A stretch of 5,034 nucleotides of DNA from Gammaproteobacteria bacterium UBA3532 (GTDB taxonomy: Bacteria; Pseudomonadota; Gammaproteobacteria; Enterobacterales; UBA3532). The notes beneath the pieces are model-generated. The model did not search any database. It had not been told where the DNA came from and saw nothing but the letters and a program-made list of their open reading frames with translations. Each line of letters begins with the position of its first letter. The stretch's first letter is position 1. The stretch lies in contig DFOV01000099.1 in NCBI GenBank assembly GCA_002376965.1, forward strand, positions 628-5,661, in the 5' to 3' direction. The position numbers were made by a program, and so were the translations under genes. Below are positions 4,959-5,034 of the stretch, piece after piece.

Positions 4959-5034
4959 TCAACACTCATTGAGCTGCGAAAGGAGTCGCGGCTCATACAG
5001 CCGCACGGCCTGATGACGGCCTTTTAAATGAAAC
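4959..5034 (-). CDS. C-terminal end of a class III adenylate/guanylate cyclase-like protein (runs off right edge)
   Basis: Only the last 25 codons are in the window. They read FHLKGRHQAVRLYEP, then a tail RLLSQLNEC and a TGA at 4961-4959. The LKG-x-x-x-x-V-x-x-Y stretch is the usual end of class III nucleotide cyclase domains, and the same bases occur in the remnant at 2041-2157. The gene converges on the protease with only six bases between the stop codons (4952 and 4959). The tail after YEP differs from the remnant's tail (YRPQC), as expected if the 3' end was replaced when the protease segment came in. The rest of the protein, including catalytic residues and any sensor domain, lies outside the window, so activity cannot be judged. 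Confidence 0.6.
   Translation of the reverse strand, partial: FHLKGRHQAVRLYEPRLLSQLNEC
4989..5034. repeat. Direct repeat copy 2 (cyclase 3' end)
   Basis: 46 bases identical to 2059-2104; the identity is cut off by the window edge and may continue. On the plus strand it includes GCGGCT/AGCCGC (4988-4993 and 4999-5004) and GGCC/GGCC (5007-5010 and 5018-5021) stems before TTTT. These could incidentally help end protease transcription, but they are explained by the coding sequence on the other strand. Confidence 0.95.

Noticed and set aside
4988..5025. Possible intrinsic terminator: GC-rich stems followed by TTTT after the protease gene
   Set aside because: The stem next to the short T-run has only four pairs with a seven-base loop, and the sequence is constrained by the overlapping cyclase reading frame; it is not called as a terminator.

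Overview
The window looks like chromosomal DNA from a gammaproteobacterium, most likely a free-living environmental or marine one. The evidence is moderate base composition, Shine-Dalgarno-led tightly packed genes, a Sec-exported multidomain trypsin-like protease with FG-GAP repeats, an outer-membrane-lipoprotein-type M48 peptidase and an AI-2E family membrane protein. Genus cannot be read from the sequence; a Cellvibrionales/Oceanospirillales-like origin is only a guess.

Layout from left to right. 1-500, minus strand: 5' part of an AI-2E/PerM-family membrane protein gene running off the left edge. 501-712: intergenic, with three tandem copies of an 18-bp unit (521-574) just upstream of that gene, and a long imperfect inverted repeat (594-705) enclosing a perfect short hairpin (627-646). 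713-1582, minus: M48 zinc metallopeptidase lipoprotein. 1582-2031, minus: small exported SH3b-domain protein, joined to the M48 gene by a one-base TAATG stop/start overlap. 2041-2157, minus: a 38-codon remnant matching the extreme C-terminus of a class III adenylate/guanylate cyclase, whose stop codon overlaps the Shine-Dalgarno of the SH3 gene. 2158-2366: AT-rich upstream region of the protease, with a candidate promoter, a near-palindrome and a good ribosome binding site. 2367-4952, plus: an 861-residue secreted S1 serine protease with two beta-sandwich repeats and a six-repeat FG-GAP-type C-terminal region. 4959-5034, minus: the last 25 codons of a cyclase-like gene entering from the right edge, convergent with the protease.

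The most interesting point is that the cyclase 3' end occurs twice. The last 46 bases of the window (4989-5034) are identical to 2059-2104, both inside the cyclase C-terminal reading frame, and the two copies bracket the protease gene. The remnant at 2041-2157 sits exactly where an operon partner of the SH3 and M48 genes should be. The simplest reading is an ancestral minus-strand operon cyclase - SH3 - M48, into whose first gene's 3' end a roughly 2.9-kb segment carrying the oppositely oriented protease was inserted. The upstream cyclase would have been left with a new short tail and the old tail stranded beside the SH3 gene.

Functionally, the SH3b protein and M48 lipoprotein probably work together in the periplasm or at the outer membrane, possibly under cyclic-nucleotide signalling from the cyclase; this is inference from gene order. 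The protease has the complete His-Asp-Ser triad and a tryptic activation site (Arg37-Ile38), but its S1 pocket base is Ser rather than Asp. It is therefore predicted to cut after large hydrophobic residues and to need another protease for activation. No RNA genes, CRISPR arrays, transposases or integrases were seen.
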